Shown here one piece after another: positions 1 through 5,375 of a stretch of DNA of 37,478 bases. Position 1 is the first letter of the stretch; each line of letters opens with the position of its first letter. Source of the DNA: a virus; IMG/VR virus record IMGVR_UViG_3300048018_000465, positions 1 through 37,478 of that record, one strand, 5' to 3'. Made by a program: the position numbers and the translations under genes. The notes beneath the pieces are model-generated. The model was given only the letters and a program-made list of their open reading frames with translations, had not been told where the DNA came from and did not search any database.

Positions 1-1
1 C

Positions 2-289
2 AATATTAATAAGTCTTATAACTACAATGTAATGCACTCTCACGGTCGTGCAGATCTGATTGGAATTTACTATATTCAACTTCCTCCAGATTCTGGTAAT
101 CTGGTAGTTATGAGGAATGATGGATCTCAATACTGTGATTTGTACGAAAATCGTGCTGATATGCTAGAATATATCATCGAACCAGATACTGGAAGACTGT
201 ATATACTTCCAGGACACTTGTGGCACTATGTCACTGGAAGCAATAGTGAAAAGGATCGAATTTCAATTTCATTCAATATCTACACATGA
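2..289 (+). CDS. 2OG-Fe(II) oxygenase-like protein, C-terminal part
   Basis: The reading frame is open from the window edge, so the 5' end is missing; an internal ATG at 32 is probably not the start. The visible part has an MHSHGRADL segment, then a Y-I-Q-L-P-P turn, and near the end PGHLWHYV followed by DRISISFNI. That ending matches the family of phage 2-oxoglutarate/Fe(II) oxygenases in which the last His is an iron ligand and the Arg of RISISFN binds 2-oxoglutarate. Substrate unknown. The stop overlaps the next gene by 4 bp (ATGA). The family call is by motif recall, moderately sure. Confidence 0.6.
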   Translation, partial: NINKSYNYNVMHSHGRADLIGIYYIQLPPDSGNLVVMRNDGSQYCDLYENRADMLEYIIEPDTGRLYILPGHLWHYVTGSNSEKDRISISFNIYT

Positions 290-699
290 TTAAACGTTTT
301 ACTGAACTTCTTACTCAAACTGTAGAGACACAATTGTCTATACTTCAAAAAAAAGCAGGAATTTATAAAGAAGAATTTACTACTGATAAAGAATCTAAAA
401 AATTAAATAAAGATACTACTCCACATACTGGGATTCCTGCACCTGTATATCTTAAAGATGATCCTTGGTTTGGACCCGCACCGATACCAACCGAGAATCA
501 GAAAGATTATATGGAAAGGGAAACTAAGATTAAACAGGAAGAGCAAAAATCGAAATCTGAAGAAACTTGCGAATCTGAAGATATCCATGCTAAGATGTAT
601 GAGATTGCAACTCAGAACTGGACCACCGTAATAGAACCTCAAGGCGGTTCTGAAAATTTCCAAGAAGGTCCTAGTGGTTGGAAATCTGGAATACGTTGA
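286..699 (+). CDS. hypothetical protein, charged
   Basis: Not recognised. It encodes 137 residues that are hydrophilic and rich in Lys and Glu, with no signal peptide or membrane segment. The start ATG overlaps the stop of the oxygenase-like gene by 4 bp, suggesting translational coupling. The TGA stop lies inside the TTGACA -35 box of the promoter for the next gene. No function can be inferred beyond its position among small accessory genes. Confidence 0.65.
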   Translation: MIKRFTELLTQTVETQLSILQKKAGIYKEEFTTDKESKKLNKDTTPHTGIPAPVYLKDDPWFGPAPIPTENQKDYMERETKIKQEEQKSKSEETCESEDIHAKMYEIATQNWTTVIEPQGGSENFQEGPSGWKSGIR

Positions 700-724
700 C
701 AATTCCTCCACTGTACTGTAAAAT
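696..724 (+). promoter_or_regulatory. sigma70-type early promoter
   Basis: TTGACA at 696-701, a 17-nt spacer, and TAAAAT at 719-724 (five of six to consensus). The -35 box contains the TGA stop of the upstream gene. The expected start of transcription is near 731, the ATG of the cell-wall hydrolase, so that mRNA would have almost no leader. Confidence 0.65.
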
Positions 725-730
725 ACTACT

Positions 731-1120
731 ATGATTTTAGAAACCATCCTGGCACTGAGTGCCGTTGATTACGATCATCTTGCCCGTGCCGTTCAGGTAG
801 AGGCAGTACCCAATACTCGTGATGAGTTTTGTGTTGCTGTTTCAATTTTGAATCGTGTTCGTTCTCCCTACTTTCCCAATACAGTAGCAGACGTTGTTTA
901 TGCTCCTGGTCAATATGAAGGATTTCTATATTGGAATCCCTCTGCAAAACAGAGTGTTGTCAACCGATTAAAAGATAATCAAAATCTTCTTGATGCATAT
1001 TCTGTGATTGGTGATCGAACAAGTTTTAAAGGTCAAAGAATGCTACCATATCGTGTGGTAGCAGAAGATCCAATGTGCGATTCTAGAGGAAACTTCTTCC
1101 ATTATCATTGGCAGGGGTGA
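731..1120 (+). CDS. cell wall hydrolase, SleB/CwlJ family
   Basis: A 129-residue protein of the SleB/CwlJ peptidoglycan hydrolase fold. The pattern ARAVQVEA, then AVSILNRVRSPYFPNTVADVVY and a downstream QYEGF, matches the family core; the Glu of VQVEA (residue 24) is the likely catalytic acid. It would cut murein (glycosidic cleavage in the family) and may serve in lysis or in remodelling during infection. There is no signal peptide, so export would need a holin or another route. It sits directly behind a promoter and just upstream of the tRNA cluster. Length is typical of cyanophage single-domain versions. Confidence 0.8.
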   Translation: MILETILALSAVDYDHLARAVQVEAVPNTRDEFCVAVSILNRVRSPYFPNTVADVVYAPGQYEGFLYWNPSAKQSVVNRLKDNQNLLDAYSVIGDRTSFKGQRMLPYRVVAEDPMCDSRGNFFHYHWQG

Positions 1121-1128
1121 TCCCTTCT

Positions 1129-1202
1129 GACTCGTTAGCTCAGCTGGATAGAGCAACTGCCTTCTAAGCAGTCGGTCGTAGGTTCAAATCCTACACGAGT
1201 CG
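1129..1202 (+). tRNA. tRNA-Arg (UCU)
   Basis: A full cloverleaf can be read: acceptor GACTCGT pairs with ACGAGTC; the anticodon stem ACTGC/GCAGT encloses loop CTTCTAA with anticodon TCT; the T arm is GTAGG/CCTAC around TTCAAAT. Length is 74 nt with discriminator G at 1202; CCA is not encoded. It reads AGA codons, common in this AT-rich genome. Confidence 0.95.
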
Positions 1203-1221
1203 TTGTCCTTTTTTATTCCTT

Positions 1222-1422
1222 ATGGGCAAATATGATTTTGGTGGACAACCACCAGTAGCAGTCAACATCCTTAGACTCATTAGTGAGTTGGAAGGTTCTT
1301 CTCAAATGCTCAAATATATGGGTTTTGAAGAAGATATGAATGCTATTAATGAAATGAAGAAGAGATACTATAAACTCTACTTCAAAACTAATAAGGAAGA
1401 AAAGGCAAACAATCCTCTATAG
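1222..1422 (+). CDS. hypothetical protein ending inside tRNA-Asn
   Basis: Not recognised. It has 66 residues, starts MGKYDFGGQPP, and has a Lys/Glu-rich C-terminal half likely to be helical. It lies 19 nt after tRNA-Arg. Its last ten bases overlap tRNA-Asn: the TAG stop at 1420-1422 is bases 8-10 (T8-A9-G10) of that tRNA. The overlap and lack of an independent promoter suggest it is read from a transcript that also carries the tRNAs, so translation and tRNA processing may compete. A real gene is likely but not certain. Confidence 0.6.
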   Translation: MGKYDFGGQPPVAVNILRLISELEGSSQMLKYMGFEEDMNAINEMKKRYYKLYFKTNKEEKANNPL

Positions 1423-1485
1423 CTCAGTTGGTAGAGCAGGTGACTGTTAATCACCCTGTCCCTGGTTCGAGTCCAGGTGGAGGAG
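1413..1485 (+). tRNA. tRNA-Asn (GUU)
   Basis: Acceptor TCCTCTA pairs with TGGAGGA; anticodon stem GGTGA/TCACC with loop CTGTTAA, anticodon GTT; T arm CCTGG/CCAGG around TTCGAGT. Length is 73 nt with discriminator G at 1485. Bases 8-10 supply the stop codon of the upstream ORF. tRNA-Thr follows after two bases. Confidence 0.95.
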
Positions 1486-1487
1486 TT

Positions 1488-1559
1488 GCCTCCGTAGCTC
1501 AGTGGTAGAGCAGGGCTTTTGTAAAGCTCAGGTCGCAAGTTCAAATCTTGTCAGAGGCT
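1488..1559 (+). tRNA. tRNA-Thr (UGU)
   Basis: Acceptor GCCTCCG pairs with CAGAGGC with one C-A mismatch at the sixth pair. The anticodon stem GGGCT/AGCTC has one G-U pair and a TTTGTAA loop, anticodon TGT. The T arm is GCAAG/CTTGT around TTCAAAT. Its final T is also the first base of a TTGACA promoter box. The acceptor mismatch is unusual but the rest of the cloverleaf is sound. Confidence 0.9.
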
Positions 1560-1587
1560 TGACAATCTACAACGGTTGTCATATACT
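1559..1587 (+). promoter_or_regulatory. sigma70-type promoter inside the tRNA cluster
   Basis: TTGACA at 1559-1564, a 17-nt spacer and TATACT at 1582-1587. The -35 box starts on the discriminator base of tRNA-Thr. Transcription would begin near 1594 and run through tRNA-Gly and perhaps into the secreted-protein gene. Two small hairpins (about 1593-1609, loop GTGTGAA, and GGGAA/TTCCC about 1615-1628) lie in the early transcript before tRNA-Gly. Confidence 0.7.
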
Positions 1588-1636
1588 ACTCTCATCCGTG
1601 TGAAGGATGTGTAAGGGAAGTAATTCCCTACCACTT

Positions 1637-1707
1637 GCGGAATTAGTTTAGAGGCAAAACTAAAGGTTTCCAACCTTTCGTCACCAGTTCGATTCTGGTA
1701 TTCCGCT
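1637..1707 (+). tRNA. tRNA-Gly (UCC)
   Basis: Acceptor GCGGAAT pairs with ATTCCGC; anticodon stem AAAGG/CCTTT with loop TTTCCAA, anticodon TCC; T arm CCAGT/TCTGG region around TTCGATT. Length is 71 nt with discriminator T. It reads GGA codons, frequent in the glycine-rich fibre genes of this phage. Confidence 0.93.
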
Positions 1708-1710
1708 CTT

Positions 1711-1861
1711 GGTGTAAAGATCGTAAGAGTATTTACACCTAAATAATAAACCTTTTGTCTTTCAGACAATTAAAGTAACAAAAGGTAATACTTAACACGG
1801 GACAGTCGAGTCCCTATTCATCTGCGGGTATCCATTCCGCAAGTAACTAAAGGTAACAAAA
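1711..1861 (+). promoter_or_regulatory. structured leader of the secreted-protein gene
   Basis: Between tRNA-Gly and the ATG at 1862 four hairpins can be read: GGTGTAAA 1711-1718 with TTTACACC 1732-1739; CCTTTTGT 1751-1758 with ACAAAAGG 1778-1785; GGGAC 1799-1803 with GTCCC 1810-1814; TGCGG 1823-1827 with CCGCA 1837-1841. No T-run follows any of them, so they are not ordinary terminators. They could stabilise the mRNA or control translation. No clear promoter box was found within this stretch. Confidence 0.5.
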
Positions 1862-2233
1862 ATGTTTAAATCTGTATTCGCAGCCTCTGCTGCTCTGTTC
1901 GCATCCGCTGGCGCTGCCCTTGCAGGTCCCTACGTCAACGTAGAAACCAATGCTGGTTGGACTGGATCGGAGTACAATGGCGCCGGAACGGACGTTCACG
2001 TAGGGTACGAAGGCGCATTCAGTGAAGCTGGTTCATTCTACGTGCAGGGCGGTGCTACTGTACTGACTCCCGATGGTGGCGACAGCGACACCGTTCCTTC
2101 TGGTAAGGCAGGTCTTGGTCTTGCACTGACGGACGCACTTGGTGCATATGGTGAAGTCTCATTCGTTGGATCTGGTGACGAAGATCTTGACCGTGGTTAT
2201 GCAGGTAAGTTGGGCGTCAAGTACAACTTCTGA
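1862..2233 (+). CDS. secreted beta-strand-rich (outer-membrane-like) protein
   Basis: A 123-residue protein with a clear Sec signal peptide (MFKSVFAASAALFASAGAAL then AGP, cleavage likely near residue 21). The rest alternates short strands rich in Gly, Tyr, Val and Asp, and ends in KLGVKYNF, a C-terminal aromatic typical of outer-membrane beta-barrel strands. It may be a small barrel or periplasmic protein. Codons are more GC-rich than in neighbouring genes and the mRNA leader is long and structured, both suggesting high expression or host origin. It is followed by a strong terminator. Exact function unknown. Confidence 0.7.
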   Translation: MFKSVFAASAALFASAGAALAGPYVNVETNAGWTGSEYNGAGTDVHVGYEGAFSEAGSFYVQGGATVLTPDGGDSDTVPSGKAGLGLALTDALGAYGEVSFVGSGDEDLDRGYAGKLGVKYNF

Positions 2234-2242
2234 TCGTTCATA

Positions 2243-2271
2243 TAGACACATAAACATCTAGATGTTATACT
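2243..2271 (+). promoter_or_regulatory. sigma70-type promoter merged with a terminator
   Basis: TAGACA at 2243-2248 (five of six), a 17-nt spacer and TATACT at 2266-2271. The -10 box abuts the terminator hairpin at 2272, so a transcript starting near 2278 would contain only the 3' half of the hairpin and would not be terminated by it. The next ATG is at 2299, about 21 nt downstream. Confidence 0.6.
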
Positions 2272-2298
2272 GGGGGTGCGACGGCATCCCCTTTTTTT
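2272..2298 (+). terminator. rho-independent terminator
   Basis: GGGGGTGC (2272-2279), loop GACG, GCATCCCC (2284-2291; one G-U pair), then seven T. It ends the secreted-protein transcript. The next gene's ATG starts immediately after the T-run. Confidence 0.85.
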
Positions 2299-2508
2299 AT
2301 GAGAAATTATTTTGTAAAGATCGTCACTCATCCTGCTACGCATTTTAATTTGATCTCTCTTGGAGTATTGATTCTGATTGGAATGCTTCATAATCATGCA
2401 CACTTTTCAATGACTAAGGATGCAGATTCTTATGTGAGGCAGTGGTGTAGGTCATCAGCAGAAAACAAAAAGACCTGTATTCGTTATGGTGGTAACATGG
2501 ACTATTGA
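2299..2508 (+). CDS. hypothetical small membrane protein
   Basis: Not recognised. It has 69 residues with one hydrophobic segment at about 17-30 (FNLISLGVLILIGML) and a polar C-terminal part with two Cys (residues 50 and 60). It is probably a single-pass inner-membrane protein. The start directly follows the terminator T-run. The stop TGA is inside the next TTGACA box. Confidence 0.6.
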   Translation: MRNYFVKIVTHPATHFNLISLGVLILIGMLHNHAHFSMTKDADSYVRQWCRSSAENKKTCIRYGGNMDY

Positions 2509-2533
2509 CACTATTAACTGATTATTGTATACT
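2505..2533 (+). promoter_or_regulatory. sigma70-type early promoter
   Basis: TTGACA at 2505-2510, a 17-nt spacer and TATACT at 2528-2533. The -35 box contains the upstream stop codon. Predicted leader to the ATG at 2561 is about 21 nt and holds a run of seven T. Confidence 0.75.
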
Positions 2534-2560
2534 GAGGAATCTTCAAATCCCTTTTTTTCT

Positions 2561-2776
2561 ATGAAGAAACGAACAAAAAAACTTTTAGATTGGTTTTTTG
2601 AAACTGATTTGGGTGAAGAGAATGTAGCAAATTGTGTTAATCTCTATGAACTGGTAGAAAAACTTCAATATCGATTAGAAAATATGGAAAATGAACATAT
2701 GCATCTTGTTTGTGAAATTGGGAAGTTGCAGGGTAAACTAGATATGTTAGAATCTGAGTTATCTAATGAAGATTAA
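2561..2776 (+). CDS. hypothetical coiled-coil protein
   Basis: Not recognised. From ATG 2561 it encodes 71 residues (MKKRTKKLLDW...). I chose this start because an upstream in-frame ATG at 2525 overlaps the -10 box. Residues about 28-68 form a heptad-like helix rich in Leu, Glu and Met (coiled-coil likely). It may oligomerise. Overlaps the next gene by 11 bp. Confidence 0.6.
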   Translation: MKKRTKKLLDWFFETDLGEENVANCVNLYELVEKLQYRLENMENEHMHLVCEIGKLQGKLDMLESELSNED

Positions 2777-2951
2777 TCTTTGGTATTCCAAAAGTATGGG
2801 ACAGTGGCGATGGACTTTATGTGAAGAGTTTAAGAATGGTGTCACAAAAATAGAACAATACTCTGGAGAGCAGAAAGAACTTCGTATTGCAATGGATGAT
2901 GTTGCAAATACTGTAGAGTATATGTTAGAATATAATGAGAAGGGCGAATAG
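2766..2951 (+). CDS. hypothetical protein ending inside tRNA-Val
   Basis: Not recognised. It has 61 residues, with a Trp-rich N-terminal half (two Trp in GQWRW) and an acidic helical C-terminal half. It starts within the end of the previous gene (11-bp overlap). Its TAG stop at 2949-2951 is bases 8-10 of tRNA-Val, the same arrangement as the ORF ending in tRNA-Asn. Confidence 0.6.
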   Translation: MKINLWYSKSMGQWRWTLCEEFKNGVTKIEQYSGEQKELRIAMDDVANTVEYMLEYNEKGE

Positions 2952-3013
2952 CTCAGAGGTAGAGCACCTCCTTTACACGGAGATTGTCGGGGGTTCGATC
3001 CCCTCTTCGCCCA
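2942..3013 (+). tRNA. tRNA-Val (UAC)
   Basis: Acceptor GGGCGAA pairs with TTCGCCC. The anticodon arm has four pairs CTCC/GGAG (outer C-A mismatch) around TTTACAC, anticodon TAC. The T arm is GGGGG/CCCTC with one G-U around TTCGATC. Length is 72 nt with discriminator A. It stands about 1.2 kb from the other four tRNAs. A late promoter box starts on the base after its 3' end. Confidence 0.92.
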
Positions 3014-3021
3014 TATAAATA
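3014..3021 (+). promoter_or_regulatory. T4-type late promoter box
   Basis: A perfect TATAAATA directly after tRNA-Val. In T4-like phages this is the whole core late promoter, read with the gp55-type sigma and the sliding clamp. It would drive the small gene starting at 3066. Confidence 0.65.
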
Positions 3022-3065
3022 GATCTGGAAAGACTTCTTTGAAGGAAGGATCACATTATAAAAAA

Positions 3066-3320
3066 ATGGATAATGTAAAAGTTAGGTGCCGCTCCTGTGG
3101 TAAGGAGTTGATTGGGCATCCAATAAAAACTGTCTGCTGTGGTTGTCCAAATATGACAACAGTTCGTGGAGATAAAATTTCGGCAGTTGATTTAGGACAA
3201 GTTGTTATGCTAAGTTCTTATTCAAGTAAGAAAGAAAGTGTTCTTACTCAAGAAGATCTTGCTTTTCAGGAACAAAGAAAGCAACGTAAAATACGTAAAT
3301 TGGATTTTGATATCAGATAA
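3066..3320 (+). CDS. hypothetical zinc-ribbon-like protein
   Basis: From ATG 3066 it encodes 84 residues beginning MDNVKVRCRSCGKEL. A TTG at 3039 would add nine residues but is less likely. CRSC near the start and CCGC about 17 residues later could bind one zinc. The rest is polar with a basic C-terminal tail (KQRKIRK). I recall similar small proteins in other T4-like cyanophages without known function. It probably comes under the late box at 3014. Confidence 0.65.
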   Translation: MDNVKVRCRSCGKELIGHPIKTVCCGCPNMTTVRGDKISAVDLGQVVMLSSYSSKKESVLTQEDLAFQEQRKQRKIRKLDFDIR

Positions 3321-3402
3321 AAATTGTGAGAATATACGCATATTTTTATTGAGTGTAGCAATTTGATACAGTAAATAGTATTGTAGACATTTTCTTTCTA
3401 CC

Positions 3403-3558
3403 ATGCATCCCGACGAATTTCAAAACTGGGCAACAATTAAAAAAGTTTTTGAGGAAAACGGCACAACAAACAACTACTTTTACGTGCGTGCCTGTGCTAT
3501 AGTTGGAGGACAACCAGACCCACTTGATATGAAAAAGAATGTCTCATCGGATGCCTGA
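3403..3558 (+). CDS. small hypothetical protein (51 aa)
   Basis: Not recognised by function. ATG 3403 opens 51 codons (MHPDEFQNWATIKKVFEENG...) with a soluble, mixed composition and no membrane segment. It ends within the next ORF (20-bp overlap, different frame), a common spacing in this genome. The conserved look of the N-terminus and the overlap argue for a real gene. No convincing promoter is seen in the 80 nt upstream. Confidence 0.55.
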   Translation: MHPDEFQNWATIKKVFEENGTTNNYFYVRACAIVGGQPDPLDMKKNVSSDA

Positions 3559-3754
3559 GATAATACCAGATCATTTTACAACTAAAAAAGAAGTTCAGGA
3601 GATGATTGATGATGCAATACGAAAGCACAATCGTAATGCTGGAATTATCTCTATGTGTGTTGGTTGGGTTGTTCTCGCACTTTTTGCTGAGGGTTTACTT
3701 CGACTCGTCGGAGTAATTCCACCGTTATTGCCTTGGTTGAAAATTAATTTATAG
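3539..3754 (+). CDS. hypothetical single-pass membrane protein
   Basis: 71 residues; a polar, charged N-terminal half (with possible start also at ATG 3551) and one strong hydrophobic segment at about 37-58 (IISMCVGWVVLALFAEGLLRLV), then a short Pro-Leu tail. The soluble part would face the cytoplasm if the positive-inside rule holds. Function unknown. It is followed after 7 nt by the Gnd-like gene. Confidence 0.6.
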   Translation: MSHRMPEIIPDHFTTKKEVQEMIDDAIRKHNRNAGIISMCVGWVVLALFAEGLLRLVGVIPPLLPWLKINL

Positions 3755-3761
3755 GAAAATT

Positions 3762-4232
3762 ATGAAAGTTGGATTGATTGGTCTAGGTCGTACTGGTGAA
3801 GGTATGGCTCGTCGTATGCTTGCAAAGGGTATTGAAGTCTGGGGTTACAGTAGCACTAACTATGAGAATGCCTGTGGACAATATGAAGCAGGGCACCTTA
3901 GTGGATGTGTAACTTCACTAGAGTATCTTGTCCAAGCAGTTAAATCTGATGGTAAGAAGTTCACTAGTGCAGGAAGAATTCCTGGCATCTTCCAAATCAC
4001 ACTGCCAGAGAAAAAAGCAGAAGACACACTTGATGAATTGCTACCTTTACTTGAGGAGGGTGATATTATCATTGATCACAGTACCACAGACATAAGAAAA
4101 TGTCAGGAACTGGAACTATACTGTTCTAAGTTAGGTGTCTTATATATTTTCTCAGGGGTATATGGAGCACATGTTGCTATTGATGCTTGCTCTAAAATTT
4201 TCCAATCACTATCACCAGGTAATGTTGAATGA
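3762..4232 (+). CDS. 6-phosphogluconate dehydrogenase-like, NAD-binding domain only
   Basis: 156 residues starting MKVGLIGLGRTGEGMARRML, the dinucleotide-binding GLGxxG fold of the 6PGDH/beta-hydroxyacid dehydrogenase group. EEGDIIIDHST matches the family's conserved strand (usually IIDGGNS). Full enzymes of this family run to about 300-470 residues; here the helical catalytic and dimerisation domain, with the catalytic Lys, is absent and the protein stops at residue 156. Either it is a broken remnant of a phage gnd, or a stand-alone binding domain. It is clean, without internal stops, and its stop overlaps the next start by 4 bp (ATGA), which suggests it is still translated. Confidence 0.65.
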   Translation: MKVGLIGLGRTGEGMARRMLAKGIEVWGYSSTNYENACGQYEAGHLSGCVTSLEYLVQAVKSDGKKFTSAGRIPGIFQITLPEKKAEDTLDELLPLLEEGDIIIDHSTTDIRKCQELELYCSKLGVLYIFSGVYGAHVAIDACSKIFQSLSPGNVE

Positions 4233-4360
4233 CTCTATCGAATGTCTTACTCTGGGTATCAATTCCATTTGTGCTTCTTACTATAACCTTTGGACTTTAT
4301 AGGGGTGAGAATTTCTACTACGAAAGTAATGACTATGATGGAAATGGAACGGCACATTAA
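4229..4360 (+). CDS. small membrane protein (43 aa)
   Basis: ATG 4229 overlaps the stop of the Gnd-like gene. It encodes 43 residues: one hydrophobic helix at about 5-23 (NVLLWVSIPFVLLTITFGLY) followed by an acidic, Tyr/Asn/Asp-rich tail. It overlaps the next ORF by about 32 bp in another frame. The strong helix and coupled start support it. Function unknown. Confidence 0.55.
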   Translation: MTLSNVLLWVSIPFVLLTITFGLYRGENFYYESNDYDGNGTAH

Positions 4361-4553
4361 AGGACGTTATGATTTTGCCATGAGTGCATTCTCTAGAATG
4401 TATGGTGTAAATTATGTAATGAGTTCACCTGATCTTTCTAGATTTTGTAAGAAGTGGTCTGAAACTGAGGGGCAAGAAGCACCTCACGGAACTATAAGTG
4501 AGATTAACTTTTACTTTTTAGATCTTTGGAAAATCTGGGGAGGATACGTATGA
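4329..4553 (+). CDS. hypothetical protein
   Basis: Not recognised. I place the start at ATG 4329 (several Met follow at 4335, 4338 and 4344, so the true start could be slightly later); a TTG at 4290 would overlap the upstream gene far more. It gives about 74 residues, soluble, with an aromatic-rich C-terminal end (FYFLDLWKIWGGYV). The stop overlaps the next ATG by 4 bp. Confidence 0.5.
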   Translation: MTMMEMERHIKGRYDFAMSAFSRMYGVNYVMSSPDLSRFCKKWSETEGQEAPHGTISEINFYFLDLWKIWGGYV

Positions 4554-4720
4554 CCCACATCGCACTCAAGGCAGCACACTTTGCCGCTGCCACACTCAAT
4601 AATCCTTTTGGAATTGGAACACTCAGTCTTGCATTGGTTGTTGTTCCAATTTTTGGTATGCACATGGTTCACAAATATGGTTGGCAACATTGGGCACCAT
4701 TTGACAGTCATCATAAGTAG
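4550..4720 (+). CDS. small membrane protein (56 aa)
   Basis: ATG 4550 is preceded by a good ribosome-binding site (GGGGAGGAT, 4537-4545). 56 residues: an Ala/His-rich start, a hydrophobic segment at about 27-43 (FGIGTLSLALVVVPIFGM) and a His-rich tail (HKYGWQHW..., HH). Single-pass membrane protein of unknown role; the clustered His might bind metal or pigment, which is only a guess. Confidence 0.6.
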   Translation: MTHIALKAAHFAAATLNNPFGIGTLSLALVVVPIFGMHMVHKYGWQHWAPFDSHHK

Positions 4721-4734
4721 TGTTATAGTACCTA

Positions 4735-4830
4735 TGTTGTTCTCGTAACAACTGCGGTGCTTTCCTTTGGTAGGTTTAGAAGTAGCGGCGATAGGAACCT
4801 ACCATTCAACTGCCAGTATAACCACTGGCA
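4735..4830 (+). other. non-coding stretch with three hairpins
   Basis: No ORF. Hairpins: GTTGTT 4736-4741 with AACAAC 4747-4752; GGTAGGTT 4769-4776 with AACCTACC 4796-4803 (19-nt loop); TGCCAGT 4811-4817 with ACTGGCA 4824-4830. None ends in a T-run. It lies directly upstream of the promoter at 4833. It could be the 3' end structure of the upstream transcript or a small RNA. Confidence 0.45.
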
Positions 4831-4832
4831 CC

Positions 4833-4861
4833 TTGACTACATATAGATAAAACCTTATAAT
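4833..4861 (+). promoter_or_regulatory. sigma70-type early promoter
   Basis: TTGACT at 4833-4838, a 17-nt spacer and a consensus TATAAT at 4856-4861. The leader to ATG 4885 would be about 17 nt. Confidence 0.75.
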
Positions 4862-4884
4862 GTAAGGGTAAACCAAACACAACA

Positions 4885-5100
4885 ATGGCACTGACTGAAA
4901 AATTCAAAAAGGACATCAGCACTCTCCGTGCTGCTGCCGATGGCGAAATTTTCCTTGATGTAAAGAATCCGAAACTTTTCAAAAAGGTACGCCGCTTCTA
5001 CGAAAGAGATGGAGTGGTGTTTTCAGGAGAAGCATTAGATGATTATGAAATGTTGATGGAACTCATCTACAAAGATCTTGAAACTGTTGAGGTTGGTTGA
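4885..5100 (+). CDS. hypothetical protein
   Basis: 71 residues, soluble and charged (MALTEKFKKDISTLRAAADG...). It looks like a compact alpha/beta protein. Small proteins like it recur in T4-like cyanophages as far as I recall, without known function. It is first behind a strong early promoter, so expected early in infection. The stop overlaps the next ATG (TGATG). Confidence 0.65.
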   Translation: MALTEKFKKDISTLRAAADGEIFLDVKNPKLFKKVRRFYERDGVVFSGEALDDYEMLMELIYKDLETVEVG

Positions 5101-5375
5101 TGAACGATCTAGATTCTAAGTCTGTTGCTTCAACAAAAACCATTGTTATTCACGAACGATTGCCTTTTAGGTTTGTTCAAAAGGGTTATATTCAATCGAA
5201 TGGTAAACCTGATTTTCGATTACAAGAACAGGATTATTACAATCGTAGGTGGTTTGATGTTTATCTGTTCGACAATGGAGATCAAATGCTTCTAGCCATT
5301 GAAGATGCAGAGTATCCTAAGTGGTTGACAGGTAAACCCTGCTATATCAAAGACTCGGTAAGTCGTGTAAACTAG
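5100..5375 (+). CDS. hypothetical protein
   Basis: 91 residues from ATG 5100 (a TTG three bases earlier is less likely). Soluble, with many aromatic and basic residues (for example YYNRRWFDVYLFDNG); no recognised domain. It is coupled to the gene before and is the last gene before the structured leader at 5376. Confidence 0.6.
   Translation: MNDLDSKSVASTKTIVIHERLPFRFVQKGYIQSNGKPDFRLQEQDYYNRRWFDVYLFDNGDQMLLAIEDAEYPKWLTGKPCYIKDSVSRVN

Noticed and set aside
403-747. Long reverse-strand frame opposite the gene at 286.
   Set aside because: Low-complexity Phe/Arg-rich product, no ribosome-binding site, and it mirrors the forward gene; a shadow frame.
1560-1636. A possible sixth tRNA or tRNA remnant: hairpin CATCC-GTGTGAA-GGATG looks like an anticodon arm (GTG, His).
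   Set aside because: No acceptor, D or T arm can be built around it, and a sound promoter explains the upstream part. Probably just a hairpin in the leader.
4290-4328. TTG start extending the gene at 4329 upstream.
   Set aside because: It would overlap the 43-aa membrane ORF by about 70 bp; ATG 4329 is simpler. Not excluded.
5313-5341. TTGACA near 5326 within the coding region before the structured leader.
   Set aside because: The only TATAT-like box lies 12-14 nt away, far from the 17-nt rule seen elsewhere, and the bases are explained by the coding sequence.
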